From contig VGMX01000017.1 in NCBI GenBank assembly GCA_016866305.1, forward strand, positions 1 to 53,498: a stretch of DNA of 53,498 nucleotides, read 5' to 3'. Below, piece by piece: positions 1 through 17,210 of this stretch. The notes under the pieces were generated by a model. The model saw nothing but the letters and a program-made list of their open reading frames with translations, did not search any database and was not told the DNA's origin. A program made the position numbers and the translations under genes. Each line of letters starts with the position of its first letter. Within the stretch, counting starts at the first letter, position 1. The stretch is from Chlorobiota bacterium (lineage in GTDB: Bacteria > Bacteroidota > Chlorobiia > Chlorobiales > Chlorobiaceae).

Positions 1-2
1 AT

Positions 3-53
3 GATAAAGATACCATTAGTGCGGAAACCCAGGAGCCTGAAAATGCTAACTAA
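3..53 (+). CDS. Possible 3' end of a protein gene entering from the left
   Basis: The frame beginning at base 3 reads 16 codons (DKDTISAETQEPENAN) to a TAA at 51-53. The acidic, Glu/Asn-rich composition resembles a disordered protein C-terminus. It would converge with rpoC, and the hairpin at 125-158 could end both transcripts. The evidence is a short open stretch only; the product cannot be named and the frame may be chance. Confidence 0.3.
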   Translation, partial: DKDTISAETQEPENAN

Positions 54-124
54 TTGAAAGTAAATGATTTATTATTACGGCACAGATGAATAGGCCAAAG
101 TTGGCAGAAGTCAGGAAAACAGGG

Positions 125-158
125 AAGGCCGTCCTGCTCAACTGCGCGGGACGGCCTT
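125..158 (-). terminator. Intrinsic terminator-like hairpin after rpoC
   Basis: Perfect 10-bp arms (AAGGCCGTCC at 125-134 and its complement at 149-158) enclose a GC-rich loop about 30 nt past the rpoC stop. On the minus strand the stem is followed by a weak T-rich stretch. It probably ends the rpoBC operon and could act in both directions. Confidence 0.7.
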
Positions 159-188
159 CTTCTGAGGTTTTCAACCGGAGGGAGGAAC

Positions 189-4682
<4,494 letters not shown>

Positions 4683-4751
4683 AGTCAATATCCTTCGTTA
4701 AACGACCGTTTTAAATCCCCTTACTGATCTCATCCGTTACAGCGGATACTG

Positions 4752-8663
<3,912 letters not shown>

Positions 8664-8814
8664 ATGCACCTCGCTTTTATCAATTGCATGAATTTCTTAC
8701 AGATTTAAATCATAACAAAGAACCGCAAAGACTTTGCCGGAGAAGAGCATCCGGCTGAGCCTCACTCACATCACAGCAGGAACAGTCATCCGGTAAAAAT
8801 AATACAAACGGACA

Positions 8815-8843
8815 AAGCTCCGTCTCTCTGGGAGACGGAGCTT
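8815..8843 (-). terminator. Attenuator-like hairpin between rplL and rpoB
   Basis: Arms of 12 bp (8815-8826 with 8832-8843) close a 5-nt loop 27 nt past the rplL stop. On the minus strand the stem is followed by an interrupted T-rich tract (TTTGTC, then TTTGTATTATTTTT). The position matches the partial terminator known between rplL and rpoB in Escherichia coli. The role as a leaky terminator is inferred. Confidence 0.65.
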
Positions 8844-8869
8844 GTTGTAGGAATGACCCGCAGGAAAGA

Positions 8870-9247
8870 TCACTTCAGCTCTACAGCTGCACCTGCATCT
8901 TTCAGCTCTTTGGCAATCTTTTCAGCCTCTTCTTTCGAAACGGCTTCCTTGACGGTCTTCGGTGCACCGTCAACCATGTCCTTGGCTTCTTTCAGGCCGA
9001 GACCGGTAATTGCACGAACAACCTTGATGACGTTGATCTTGCTCTCGCCTGCGGAGGTAAGCACAACATCAAACTCGGTTTTTTCTTCGGCTGCAGGCGC
9101 ATCACCGGCAGGAGCTGCGGCAGCAACACCGGCAAAAACTGCGGGAGCTGCACTCACGCCGAACTTTTCTTCAAGAGCTTTTACCAGCTCGGATGCTTCA
9201 GTAAGGGTAAGCTTGCCAATTTCCTCTACAAGTGTTTCGATAGACAT
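8870..9247 (-). CDS. rplL: 50S ribosomal protein L7/L12
   Basis: Stalk protein that binds L10 as dimers and recruits translational GTPases. At 125 residues it has the family architecture. An N-terminal dimerisation segment begins [13 protein letters not shown]. An Ala/Gly-rich hinge spans about residues 35-52, and the C-terminal factor-binding domain contains [16 protein letters not shown]. The frame is open further upstream, but the ATG at 9247 fits the family start and follows an AGAGAGGAA ribosome-binding site. The gene lies 67 bp after rplJ. Confidence 0.97.
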   Translation of the reverse strand: MSIETLVEEIGKLTLTEASELVKALEEKFGVSAAPAVFAGVAAAAPAGDAPAAEEKTEFDVVLTSAGESKINVIKVVRAITGLGLKEAKDMVDGAPKTVKEAVSKEEAEKIAKELKDAGAAVELK

Positions 9248-9314
9248 TATTTTCCTCTCTTGTTGTTGATGTAATAAAATAGACTCTTGAGTGCGTAATA
9301 GACTTTTTTCAGGC

Positions 9315-9833
9315 TTACTGCTTCTGCCTGGCAACCTGGTCGAGAACGGAAACAAGGTTTCTCATGACCGCATTGACAACCATCGGCACGGAGCTGACGA
9401 CATTGTTGATGAGACCGGCAGCACGGCCGATATTCTCGGTTTTGCCCAGCATCTCGGAAAGCATGGTGAGCTTGTCCTCGCCGTAGACAACGCCGTCGAT
9501 CGAAGCCATCTTGAATTTCAGCGCTTCATTGGTCTTGCTGAACTTCCTGATGATTTTGGCCGGAGCGACCGGATCATCGTAACCGAACGCAACGGCAGTG
9601 GTGCTTTTCAGACCCCCGGCAAGCTTGTCCCCCCTTGAAAGCTCCTTGAGCGCTTTCATGACAAGGGTGTTCTTGATCACCTTGTACTCGATGCCGACTT
9701 TTCTGAACTCATTGCGAAGCTCGGCCATTTTAGCCACGTTCAGACCCTGGTATTCCGTCAAATATATTCCCTGCGATCTGCTGATCTTTTCAGCGACCTC
9801 CCGGACAATCTGCTCTTTTTTATCCCTTTTCAT
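9315..9833 (-). CDS. rplJ: 50S ribosomal protein L10
   Basis: Base of the ribosomal stalk; it binds 23S rRNA and carries L7/L12 dimers on its C-terminal helix. At 172 residues it is of normal length. The N-terminal globular domain (about residues 1-135) shows the L10 signature around [20 protein letters not shown]. Adjacent GTG (9836) and ATG (9833) codons are possible starts; ATG is chosen. Only 18 bp separate it from rplA, so there is no room for the long L10-binding leader that precedes rplJ in E. coli. Any autoregulation would have to use sequence inside rplA. Confidence 0.97.
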   Translation of the reverse strand: MKRDKKEQIVREVAEKISRSQGIYLTEYQGLNVAKMAELRNEFRKVGIEYKVIKNTLVMKALKELSRGDKLAGGLKSTTAVAFGYDDPVAPAKIIRKFSKTNEALKFKMASIDGVVYGEDKLTMLSEMLGKTENIGRAAGLINNVVSSVPMVVNAVMRNLVSVLDQVARQKQ

Positions 9834-9851
9834 CACTGTAAACCGTTTATG

Positions 9852-10541
9852 TTAGGCAACAAATTTATCTTTTCTGACCCTGACGCTCGGAGACATCGTG
9901 CTTGAAACCGCGATGCCCTGCAGATACTGCCCCTTTGCTGCAGACGGCTTCAAACGGACAACCTCCCTGACGAAACTGGTGATATTCTCGACCAGTTGTC
10001 CAGGCTCGAAAGAGACTTTTCCTACCGGAGCATGAATGTTTCCGGCTTTATCGACCCTGAACTCGATTTTGCCGGCTTTCACCTCTTTAACGGCTTTTGC
10101 GACATCCATTGTAACGGTTCCCGATTTCGGATTCGGCATCAGACCGCGGGGACCGAGAATTTTGGCAACCTTGCCAAGCTGACCCATAACATCAGGAGTT
10201 GCGATGATGACATCGACGCCGGTCCATCCGGACTGGATTTTCTCGATGTACTCTTCGAAACCGACATAATCCGCACCGGCCTCTTTCGCCTCTTCGGCTT
10301 TGGCCTCCTTGCAGACAACGAGAACGGAAACGGTTTTGCCGGTACCGTGAGGAAGCATGACGGTTCCCCGGACAACCTGATCGGCATGACGCGGGTCAAC
10401 ACCAAGCTTCAGCGCCACATCAACCGTTGCATCAAACTTCACATTGGTAATCTCCCTGACCTTGCCGACAGCATCAGCAAGTTCGTACTCCTGAAACCGC
10501 TCGATCCTGCCAAGAGCTTCCCTGTATTTTTTCCCTGCCAT
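9852..10541 (-). CDS. rplA: 50S ribosomal protein L1
   Basis: Primary 23S rRNA-binding protein that forms the mobile L1 stalk at the E site; in many bacteria it also represses its own rplKA mRNA. The 229-residue protein has the expected two-domain pattern. The motif [12 protein letters not shown] and the C-terminal segment [18 protein letters not shown] are characteristic. It lies between rplK and rplJ in the standard order. Confidence 0.97.
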   Translation of the reverse strand: MAGKKYREALGRIERFQEYELADAVGKVREITNVKFDATVDVALKLGVDPRHADQVVRGTVMLPHGTGKTVSVLVVCKEAKAEEAKEAGADYVGFEEYIEKIQSGWTGVDVIIATPDVMGQLGKVAKILGPRGLMPNPKSGTVTMDVAKAVKEVKAGKIEFRVDKAGNIHAPVGKVSFEPGQLVENITSFVREVVRLKPSAAKGQYLQGIAVSSTMSPSVRVRKDKFVA

Positions 10542-10609
10542 TTGTTTCTTGTTGTATAGTGGTTAAAAAATCGGCCTTGCGGCCTCCCACGCGCTTTTCG
10601 TTCAGAAGC

Positions 10610-11035
10610 TCACTCCTGAACGACAATACCCATGCTTCTTGCCGTACCCATGACCATCTGCTCGGCACCTGCCAGATCGATGGCATTGAGGTCAGGCATC
10701 TTCAGTTCGGCGATCTTGCGCACCTGCTCGAGAGTGACCGTTCCCACCTTGTTCCGGTTGGGCTCACCCGAACCTTTCTGCAGTTTGGTCTCCTTGAGCA
10801 GCAAGACGGCAGCAGGAGGTGTTTTCGTGATGAACGTGAATGACTTGTCGGAATAAACGGTAATCACGACAGGAATGATCATACCGGCCTCAGACTGGGT
10901 CTTCGCATTGAACTGCTTGCAGAACTCCATGATATTGACACCTTTCTGACCAAGAGCCGGACCAACCGGAGGTGCGGGATTGGCGCCGCCTGCAGGAATC
11001 TGAAGCTTGATAAAGCCGATTATCTTTTTTGCCAT
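10610..11035 (-). CDS. rplK: 50S ribosomal protein L11
   Basis: GTPase-centre protein that binds 23S rRNA helices 43/44 and is needed for the stringent response sensor RelA. At 141 residues it is full length. The N-terminal proline-rich switch ([19 protein letters not shown]) and the C-terminal RNA-binding domain ([21 protein letters not shown]) are clear. It follows nusG by 44 bp. Confidence 0.97.
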   Translation of the reverse strand: MAKKIIGFIKLQIPAGGANPAPPVGPALGQKGVNIMEFCKQFNAKTQSEAGMIIPVVITVYSDKSFTFITKTPPAAVLLLKETKLQKGSGEPNRNKVGTVTLEQVRKIAELKMPDLNAIDLAGAEQMVMGTARSMGIVVQE

Positions 11036-11079
11036 AACCTATTTCTATTCAAAAGCTTAAAGTACTTTAAGCCCCTGTA

Positions 11080-11655
11080 TTATTGTGAAATTGACTTAAC
11101 CTGTGAAAAATCCAGCTCGGTAGGAGTGCTGCGTCCGAAGAAACTGATCATGACCTTCACCTTCATGCGCTCGGTACAGACATCGTGAACAACACCGGTA
11201 AGAGAACTGAACGGACCGTCGATAACCTTGACCGAGTCGCCGACCCTGAAAGGAGCCTCGACAACGGAACGGTGCTCCACAGCACTTTCGGGAACAAGAA
11301 TCTTCCCAACCTCTTCAGGACGAAGAGGTGTCGGATTATCATCGACACCGAGAAAGCCCATCACCGAGGGAATATCGAGAATAAGATTCCGGGTCTGCTT
11401 GTCAAGCACTGCCTCGATAAGCACATAACCGGGAAACGCATTCTTCGTCAAACTTCTCTTCTTGCCGTTCTTGACCTCGACAAAACGTTCGTACGGCACA
11501 TACACCTGCAGGATCTTGTCTTCGAGACCACAACGCTGAACCTCGGCCTCAATACCCTCCTTCACCTTACGCTCATGACCGGAATAAATCCTCAAGGCAT
11601 ACCATCTTGGAACAGGAATAACCTGATCGTCAGCGCTTTTTTTTCTCACACCCAT
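11080..11655 (-). CDS. nusG: Transcription termination/antitermination factor NusG
   Basis: Elongation factor that binds the RNA polymerase clamp and couples transcription to Rho or to the ribosome. The 191-residue protein has an NGN domain (RWYALRIYSGHERKV, near residues 17-31). Its C-terminal KOW motif is near residues 140-170 (VKVIDGPFSSLTGVV). It lies between secE and rplK, the standard bacterial arrangement. Confidence 0.97.
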   Translation of the reverse strand: MGVRKKSADDQVIPVPRWYALRIYSGHERKVKEGIEAEVQRCGLEDKILQVYVPYERFVEVKNGKKRSLTKNAFPGYVLIEAVLDKQTRNLILDIPSVMGFLGVDDNPTPLRPEEVGKILVPESAVEHRSVVEAPFRVGDSVKVIDGPFSSLTGVVHDVCTERMKVKVMISFFGRSTPTELDFSQVKSISQ

Positions 11656-11687
11656 CTCTTCACCTCAACGTGGTTATAACGTGGTTA

Positions 11688-11879
11688 TTATAATAACCGC
11701 CCCATAACAGAATTGATTACCCAGTCAACAGCAAAGGTAAACAAGGCAAGAATTCCGGAAACCGTCAGAACAACAACGGTCAGATCTTTCGTCTCTTCCT
11801 TGCTTGGCCAGGAAACCTTGCGCATTTCACCGACAACATCACGATAATACTGACCGACGCTATCTGTAATTTTACTCAT
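11688..11879 (-). CDS. secE: Preprotein translocase subunit SecE
   Basis: Small essential subunit of the SecYEG channel in the inner membrane. The 63-residue single-span form is typical of non-enteric bacteria. An amphipathic segment (YYRDVVGEMRKVSWPSKEE) precedes one hydrophobic helix (about residues 35-57). The frame runs open upstream through the tRNA-Trp gene, but the ATG at 11879 gives the family N-terminus. It sits 32 bp before nusG. Confidence 0.95.
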   Translation of the reverse strand: MSKITDSVGQYYRDVVGEMRKVSWPSKEETKDLTVVVLTVSGILALFTFAVDWVINSVMGRLL

Positions 11880-11928
11880 ATGTCCAGCCTGTGCGATATG
11901 AATCGTGAAACAACTTTCTGATAACCGG

Positions 11929-12001
11929 CACGTCAGGAGGGACTCGAACCCCCAACCTGCGGTTTTGGAGACCGCTGCTCTACCAATTAAGCTACTGACG
12001 T
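11929..12001 (-). tRNA. tRNA-Trp (anticodon CCA)
   Basis: A full cloverleaf can be folded on the minus strand. A 7-bp acceptor stem (ACGTCAG with CTGACGT) encloses the D arm, the anticodon loop CTCCAAA with anticodon CCA, and a T arm with loop TTCGAGT. The 3' CCA is not encoded. It sits 49 bp upstream of secE, the usual place for tRNA-Trp between tuf and secE, although tuf is absent here. Confidence 0.95.
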
Positions 12002-12027
12002 CTGTCTGACCCCGCAAAACCATCCTG

Positions 12028-12100
<73 letters not shown>

Positions 12101-12125
12101 CTGTCGAAAAAAACAAAAAAGTGTG

Positions 12126-12208
12126 TGGGTAGGGGAGGATTCGAACCTCCGAAGACATATGTCGACAGATTTACAGTCTGTTGCGTTTAACCACTTCGCT
12201 ACCTACCC
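12126..12208 (-). tRNA. tRNA-Tyr (anticodon GTA)
   Basis: An 83-nt class II tRNA with a long variable arm, as expected for bacterial tRNA-Tyr. The 5' acceptor GGGTAGG faces CCTACCC. The anticodon loop is CTGTAAA with anticodon GTA. The T stem GGAGG/CCTCC is perfect. No CCA is encoded. Confidence 0.95.
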
Positions 12209-12219
12209 GTCATAATCAG

Positions 12220-12292
12220 AGCTGGTGATGGGACTCGAACCCGCAACCTGCTGATTACAAGTCAGCTGCTCTACCAATTGAGCTACACCAGC
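12220..12292 (-). tRNA. tRNA-Thr (anticodon TGT)
   Basis: Acceptor GCTGGTG pairs with CACCAGC. The anticodon loop is CTTGTAA with anticodon TGT, reading ACA/ACG. The T stem contains one apparent C-A mismatch. This is the first gene of the tRNA cluster and follows a promoter at 12319-12346. Confidence 0.93.
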
Positions 12293-12318
12293 AGCTCATT
12301 CTGAAAAACAGGGCAGGT

Positions 12319-12346
12319 AATATACCCTGTGTTCTTTTAAATACAA
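12319..12346 (-). promoter_or_regulatory. Sigma-70-type promoter for the tRNA/secE/ribosomal operon
   Basis: On the minus strand, TTGTAT (12341-12346) and TATATT (12319-12324) are 16 bp apart. The -10 hexamer is about 27 nt upstream of tRNA-Thr(UGU). An A/T-rich run lies just upstream, like an UP element. The same layout recurs before tRNA-Asn and acpP. Confidence 0.65.
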
Positions 12347-12361
12347 AAAAAAAGAAACAAT

Positions 12362-13156
12362 TTATCGATTATTCCTTGCCGCCGCAAGAAATCCGGAGAG
12401 GCCTGCCGAAACAAAACGAGGAGTGAAACGCTGGGAAAAAACCAGCAGAAAATCAAGCAGCGTGGGGTAAACCAGCATGCGGTTCTGCCGGTAACCCCGC
12501 ATTGCGGCTTTTACGACCACATCAACGGGATTGATCGGCAACCGCACCCTGCGGGCATCGTGACCGGCCTTCTCCATGAAGCCGGTTTCGATAAAACCCG
12601 GACAGACCGCCACCACCCGAACACCGGTGCCTTTGAGCTCCATGTGGAGAGCTTCGCTGAGAGTGATCACAAAGGATTTTGTTGCCGAATAGAGCGCAAG
12701 TCCGGGAACTCCCTGAGCGCCGCCAAGTGAGGCAAGATTGATGATCCCTCCCTTTCGCGCGGCGATCATGCCGGGAAGAAACTGCCTGATGAGTCTGGCG
12801 GCGGCGGACATGTTCACCGCCATGACGCACTCGAGCGCAGCGGAAGGCAGTTCGCTGAAATCGGATGCACGGGATATCCCCGCGCAGTTCACCAGCAACG
12901 TAACATGGAGGCCTCGCTTCCGGCAATATTCGGCGATGCGCTGCGGACTGCCGGGTTCGGCAAGATCGGCCGCAAAGCAGAAAACCCTGACGCCATGCAT
13001 CCGCCCGATCTCCAGGGCAAGATCCTCAAGCATCCGTCCGGATCGGGCGACAAGCAGGAGATGATGCCCCTGGCCGGCAAACGCGTCGGCAAGTGCCCGA
13101 CCGATACCCATGGACGCCCCGGTAACAAGGGTGACCTCCCGGTTCCCGTCTGTCAT
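12362..13156 (-). CDS. Short-chain dehydrogenase/reductase
   Basis: Classical-type SDR of 264 residues with a Rossmann fold that binds NAD(P)H. The cofactor loop TGASMGIG is near residues 13-20 and NCAGI is near 90. The catalytic pair is Tyr156 and Lys160 (YSATK). The C-terminal third is less conserved and substrate-specific, so the substrate cannot be told. A GGAGAAG site directly precedes the ATG. It starts 13 bp after the ispG stop and is probably cotranscribed with it; its stop lies 16 bp from the tRNA promoter. Confidence 0.9.
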   Translation of the reverse strand: MTDGNREVTLVTGASMGIGRALADAFAGQGHHLLLVARSGRMLEDLALEIGRMHGVRVFCFAADLAEPGSPQRIAEYCRKRGLHVTLLVNCAGISRASDFSELPSAALECVMAVNMSAAARLIRQFLPGMIAARKGGIINLASLGGAQGVPGLALYSATKSFVITLSEALHMELKGTGVRVVAVCPGFIETGFMEKAGHDARRVRLPINPVDVVVKAAMRGYRQNRMLVYPTLLDFLLVFSQRFTPRFVSAGLSGFLAAARNNR

Positions 13157-13169
13157 CTTCTCCAGGCGG

Positions 13170-15206
13170 TTACTGGGGATCGACCCAACGGCCGCGCTCC
13201 CGGATCAGCTCGATCAGCCTGTCCACCGCCTCGGACTCGGGCAGGTTTTCCGCAACGCAATCCTTTCCCACATACAGGCTTATGCGGCCCTTTCCGGAAC
13301 CGACATAACCGAAATCGGCATCGGCCATCTCACCGGGCCCATTGACGATGCAGCCCATGATTCCGATTTTCAGCCCCTTGAGATGAATGAGTCGCCGCTT
13401 GATGGTCATGGCGGCTGTTTCAAGATCAAAATAGGTTCTGCCGCAACCGGGACACGAAATGAACTCGGTTTTGGACATCCTGATTCGTGCTCCCTGCAAG
13501 ATGTTGAAGGCAAGATCGATCTCTTCGGAAGCAGGCAGTCCGGTTTCAAGAGCCAGAACGTCCCCGATGCCGTCACAGAACAGGGTGCCGGTCTGAACCG
13601 ATGCATCGATAAGCGTGAAAAGGCGATCCTGTCCACGCGTCCGGAAACGCACGACAAGAGGATAATCGATGCCTTTTTCATTGAACTCCCTGACGAGATG
13701 ACGGTAAACGAATACCGTTTCGGACGAGCGTATCGAGAAAAATACCCGCTCATGCCCCCGTTCACGTAACTTTTCGGCAAGACGGGCAAGAACCCGGGCG
13801 GGAACGCACGCGCCCGACTGCTCATGGATGAAACAGAACTCCAGCGCCGCAGGAGCGGCGGGGTCGAGCTGCAGCAGGGCGGCCATATCGAGCTGTTCGC
13901 CTTCCCGTATGTCGAGTCTTGCCTTGGAAACCCGGCCGCCGAGGCATGCAAACAGGGAAACATCCTCCGTGGATGCCGCAACCGGGAAGGCCGCACCTCC
14001 GGGACGGGACAACAGGGCGTCAAGACGCGACAGGTCATCGCTGTCCGTGATGCGCACTCCCACCAGTTCCGAACGGATCGCATCCGGCGATTTTTCCGGG
14101 GCAAGCCGAAGAGTCATTTCCCGAAACAGCGTATCGGGGTCGGAAATATTTGCCTGTGCCTCCGTTTCGACCCTCGGCATGGCATCGCCGCCCGCAGCAA
14201 AACCGGCAAGAGAGACTGTTCCAGCAACCCTTCTTCTGTAACTGAAAGGATCGAACGGTGGTTCCGGTTCCGTTCCGGCGGCCTGGCGGCTTTCAACGAC
14301 ATGTTTGACGGGAAGATGTGCCCGCTCCCCCTTGACAAGGTGATAGTCGTTGTACTTTTTAACGATGGCAAAACCAACGGGGACCTCATGAACCGGATCT
14401 TCGGTCAGGGAAACCCTGATGGTATCGCCAAGACCGTCTTCAAGCAAGGCTCCGATGCCCATGGCGGACTTCACACGCCCCTCGTCGCCGTCGCCGGCTT
14501 CGGTCACGCCGAGATGCAGCGGATAGGCATGGCGAAGCTCCCCGTCGGCTTTTTGCACAAGCAGCCGGTATGCCTGGATCATCACCCTGACATTGGAGGA
14601 CTTCATCGAAAAGAGAAGGTCGTAATATCCGTTCTCCTCACAGATACGGGCAAATTCCAGTGCGGCTTCGACCATCCCTTCCGGAGAGTTCCCGTACCGG
14701 CTGACGATCCTGTCGGAGAGGGAACCGTGATTGGTGCCGATCCTCATGGAAACACCAAGCTCCCGGGCTCTTGTCACCAGGGGAACGAACTCGTTGCGAA
14801 CCGCGTCGATCTCCCGACGGTACTCCTCTTCGGTGTACCCTTCCGTTGAAAATTTCTGCCGGTTGGCATAATTGCCGGGATTGACCCGGATATTTTCCAC
14901 ATACTCGACGGCTTTCATGGCCGCACGAGGTGAAAAATGAATATCCGCCACCAGAGGAGTATTGATTCCGTCACGACGGAGTTGCTCCCGGATCTGCTTC
15001 AGATTTTCAGCATCACGTTCTGTAGGCACCGTCAGCCTGATGATTTCGCAGCCGGCCTCATAAAGACGCCGGCACTGCCCGACGGTTGCAGCGGTATCCA
15101 TGGTATGGGTATTGGTCATCGATTCCACCCTGATAGGCTGATACCCCCCAAGCGCTATCTTGCCGAAACTGACCTCTCTGGTAAAACGACGGCGATAATG
15201 ATACAT
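13170..15206 (-). CDS. ispG: 4-hydroxy-3-methylbut-2-enyl diphosphate synthase (IspG/GcpE), long form
   Basis: Converts methylerythritol cyclodiphosphate to HMBPP in the MEP isoprenoid pathway, using a [4Fe-4S] cluster. At 678 residues it is much longer than the roughly 370-residue enterobacterial enzyme. The extra length lies between the N-terminal TIM barrel (to about residue 290) and the C-terminal cluster domain, as in the long IspG of Chlamydia and plants. Cluster ligands are visible: C585 and C588 (CPGCG) and C619 in GCIVNGPGE, whose Glu is the fourth ligand in the family. The pathway supplies bacteriochlorophyll tails, carotenoids and quinones. It lies 41 bp after a small FtsB-like gene. 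Confidence 0.96.
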   Translation of the reverse strand: MYHYRRRFTREVSFGKIALGGYQPIRVESMTNTHTMDTAATVGQCRRLYEAGCEIIRLTVPTERDAENLKQIREQLRRDGINTPLVADIHFSPRAAMKAVEYVENIRVNPGNYANRQKFSTEGYTEEEYRREIDAVRNEFVPLVTRARELGVSMRIGTNHGSLSDRIVSRYGNSPEGMVEAALEFARICEENGYYDLLFSMKSSNVRVMIQAYRLLVQKADGELRHAYPLHLGVTEAGDGDEGRVKSAMGIGALLEDGLGDTIRVSLTEDPVHEVPVGFAIVKKYNDYHLVKGERAHLPVKHVVESRQAAGTEPEPPFDPFSYRRRVAGTVSLAGFAAGGDAMPRVETEAQANISDPDTLFREMTLRLAPEKSPDAIRSELVGVRITDSDDLSRLDALLSRPGGAAFPVAASTEDVSLFACLGGRVSKARLDIREGEQLDMAALLQLDPAAPAALEFCFIHEQSGACVPARVLARLAEKLRERGHERVFFSIRSSETVFVYRHLVREFNEKGIDYPLVVRFRTRGQDRLFTLIDASVQTGTLFCDGIGDVLALETGLPASEEIDLAFNILQGARIRMSKTEFISCPGCGRTYFDLETAAMTIKRRLIHLKGLKIGIMGCIVNGPGEMADADFGYVGSGKGRISLYVGKDCVAENLPESEAVDRLIELIRERGRWVDPQ

Positions 15207-15247
15207 GAAAAACGGATAATGGGTCTGGATGATGTTGACTGATTCCG

Positions 15248-15553
15248 CTATTTGCCCCGGATAATGTACAGTGTCTCTCCCTCCCGGCGGAAATTGTATT
15301 TTTCCCTTGCAGCCTTTTCAATGCTGTCGGACCTGTATGCGTTTCTGATGCGCTGCTCGTTTTCAACGATACGCTGCTGCTCATCCCTCGAACGCTCAAG
15401 CAGCATGCGGTGCTCCGCCTCCATCCGGATACGCTTGACAAGCCCGTAATCATCGAAAAGAAACCAGATGACGATGAAGCCGAACAAAATCAGAAACAGA
15501 AATTTTTTCGGACTGGAACTGATGAAATCCCGCAAGCCTTGAAAAATTTTCAT
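15248..15553 (-). CDS. Septum formation initiator family protein (FtsB/DivIC-like)
   Basis: A 101-residue bitopic membrane protein. It has a short cytoplasmic N-terminus, one hydrophobic helix (about residues 18-32, FLFLILFGFIVIWFLF), then a coiled coil rich in Glu/Arg and a C-terminal segment KAAREKYNFRREGETLYII. That last segment is the DivIC/FtsB signature. Such proteins bridge FtsQ and FtsL in the divisome. It follows eno, as ftsB does in many bacteria, which supports the call. The start is set by AGGATAAACA before the ATG. Confidence 0.85.
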   Translation of the reverse strand: MKIFQGLRDFISSSPKKFLFLILFGFIVIWFLFDDYGLVKRIRMEAEHRMLLERSRDEQQRIVENEQRIRNAYRSDSIEKAAREKYNFRREGETLYIIRGK

Positions 15554-15604
15554 TGTTTATCCTGCATGCAGCTGGCTTGAAATTGGCGGAAAGAGACCAT
15601 AAAT

Positions 15605-15640
15605 GCAGAGGGAACCCTTTTTTCCGGATTCCCTCGCTGC
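15605..15640 (-). terminator. Stem-loop between eno and the FtsB-like gene
   Basis: GCAGAGGGAA (15605-15614) pairs with the complementary segment at 15629-15640 with a 2-nt bulge. It lacks a good T tract on the minus strand, so it is at most a partial terminator or an mRNA processing/stability element. Confidence 0.4.
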
Positions 15641-15644
15641 AAAT

Positions 15645-17210
<1,566 letters not shown>

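Noticed and set aside
9834-9851. L10-binding leader before rplJ
   Set aside because: Only 18 bp lie between rplA and rplJ, so there is no space for such a leader.
13824-14849. 341-codon frame opposite ispG
   Set aside because: Shadow of ispG, whose motifs run through the whole region.
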